Content: more notes on this DNA, generated by a model | What the model was told of the DNA's origin: nothing | The model's database searches: none | The model's input: the letters and a program-made list of their open reading frames with translations, nothing else | The DNA itself: not shown here | How positions within the stretch are numbered: position 1 is the first letter of the stretch | Assembly: GCA_001800315.1 (NCBI GenBank) | Contig: MGVE01000006.1 | Span: 62,001-126,000 of the forward strand | Length of the DNA: 64,000 nucleotides | Source of the DNA: Elusimicrobia bacterium RIFOXYA2_FULL_47_53 | GTDB lineage: Bacteria; Elusimicrobiota; Endomicrobiia; Endomicrobiales; XYA2-FULL-47-53 | Reading direction: 5' to 3'

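Noticed and set aside
28170-64000. Possible CRISPR or satellite DNA because of strong periodicity
   Set aside because: Periodicity is ~370 nt, divergent at DNA level and preserved as protein motifs in one frame; no short identical direct repeats with spacers.
1-64000. Mobile elements, prophage, tRNA/rRNA genes
   Set aside because: No transposase, integrase, phage morphogenesis set, terminal repeats or tRNA/rRNA signatures were recognised by reading. A tRNAscan/ISfinder run would be needed to exclude them fully.

Overview
Bacterial chromosomal window, about 98% coding. The lineage may be Elusimicrobiota-like, but that is only an impression from gene content. Left edge, + strand (24-5900): nadD, yqeK, an LCP (LytR-CpsA-Psr) protein, pilT, a cyclic-nucleotide-binding-domain protein, rsfS and an FAD oxidoreductase. 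Centre, - strand (25728 down to 6046): eight tightly packed genes that look like one ~20 kb operon. In transcription order they encode: a small FlgD-type C-terminal-domain protein; a PorV-family outer-membrane protein with TPRs; a membrane protein fusing a FliF-like periplasmic segment to FliG middle and C-terminal domains plus TPRs; two very long coiled-coil proteins (1601 and 1244 aa); a secreted FN3-repeat protein with a gliding-type C-terminal domain; an outer-membrane barrel with LysM; and a coiled-coil/receiver-like/TM/propeller-like protein. Upstream of this operon is a leader with a sigma70-type promoter and two tandem GEMM-I (cyclic-dinucleotide) riboswitch aptamers, each followed by a plausible intrinsic terminator. 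Next is a sigma54-type (NtrC family) response regulator. The rest of the window (28170 to 64000, - strand) is one reading frame still open at the window edge, at least ~11,940 aa. It is a giant secreted repeat protein with about 40 'SGTAxD...YWNG' units, 32 'LQVLLPGET...TVNACDxYWN' units, further repeat types, an FN3 domain and a C-terminal FlgD-type domain. The best candidate for an undescribed system is the riboswitch-controlled operon: it looks like an envelope-spanning machine built on a FliF-FliG-like fusion, possibly linked to display or movement of the giant surface protein. No tRNA, rRNA, CRISPR array or transposase was recognised.
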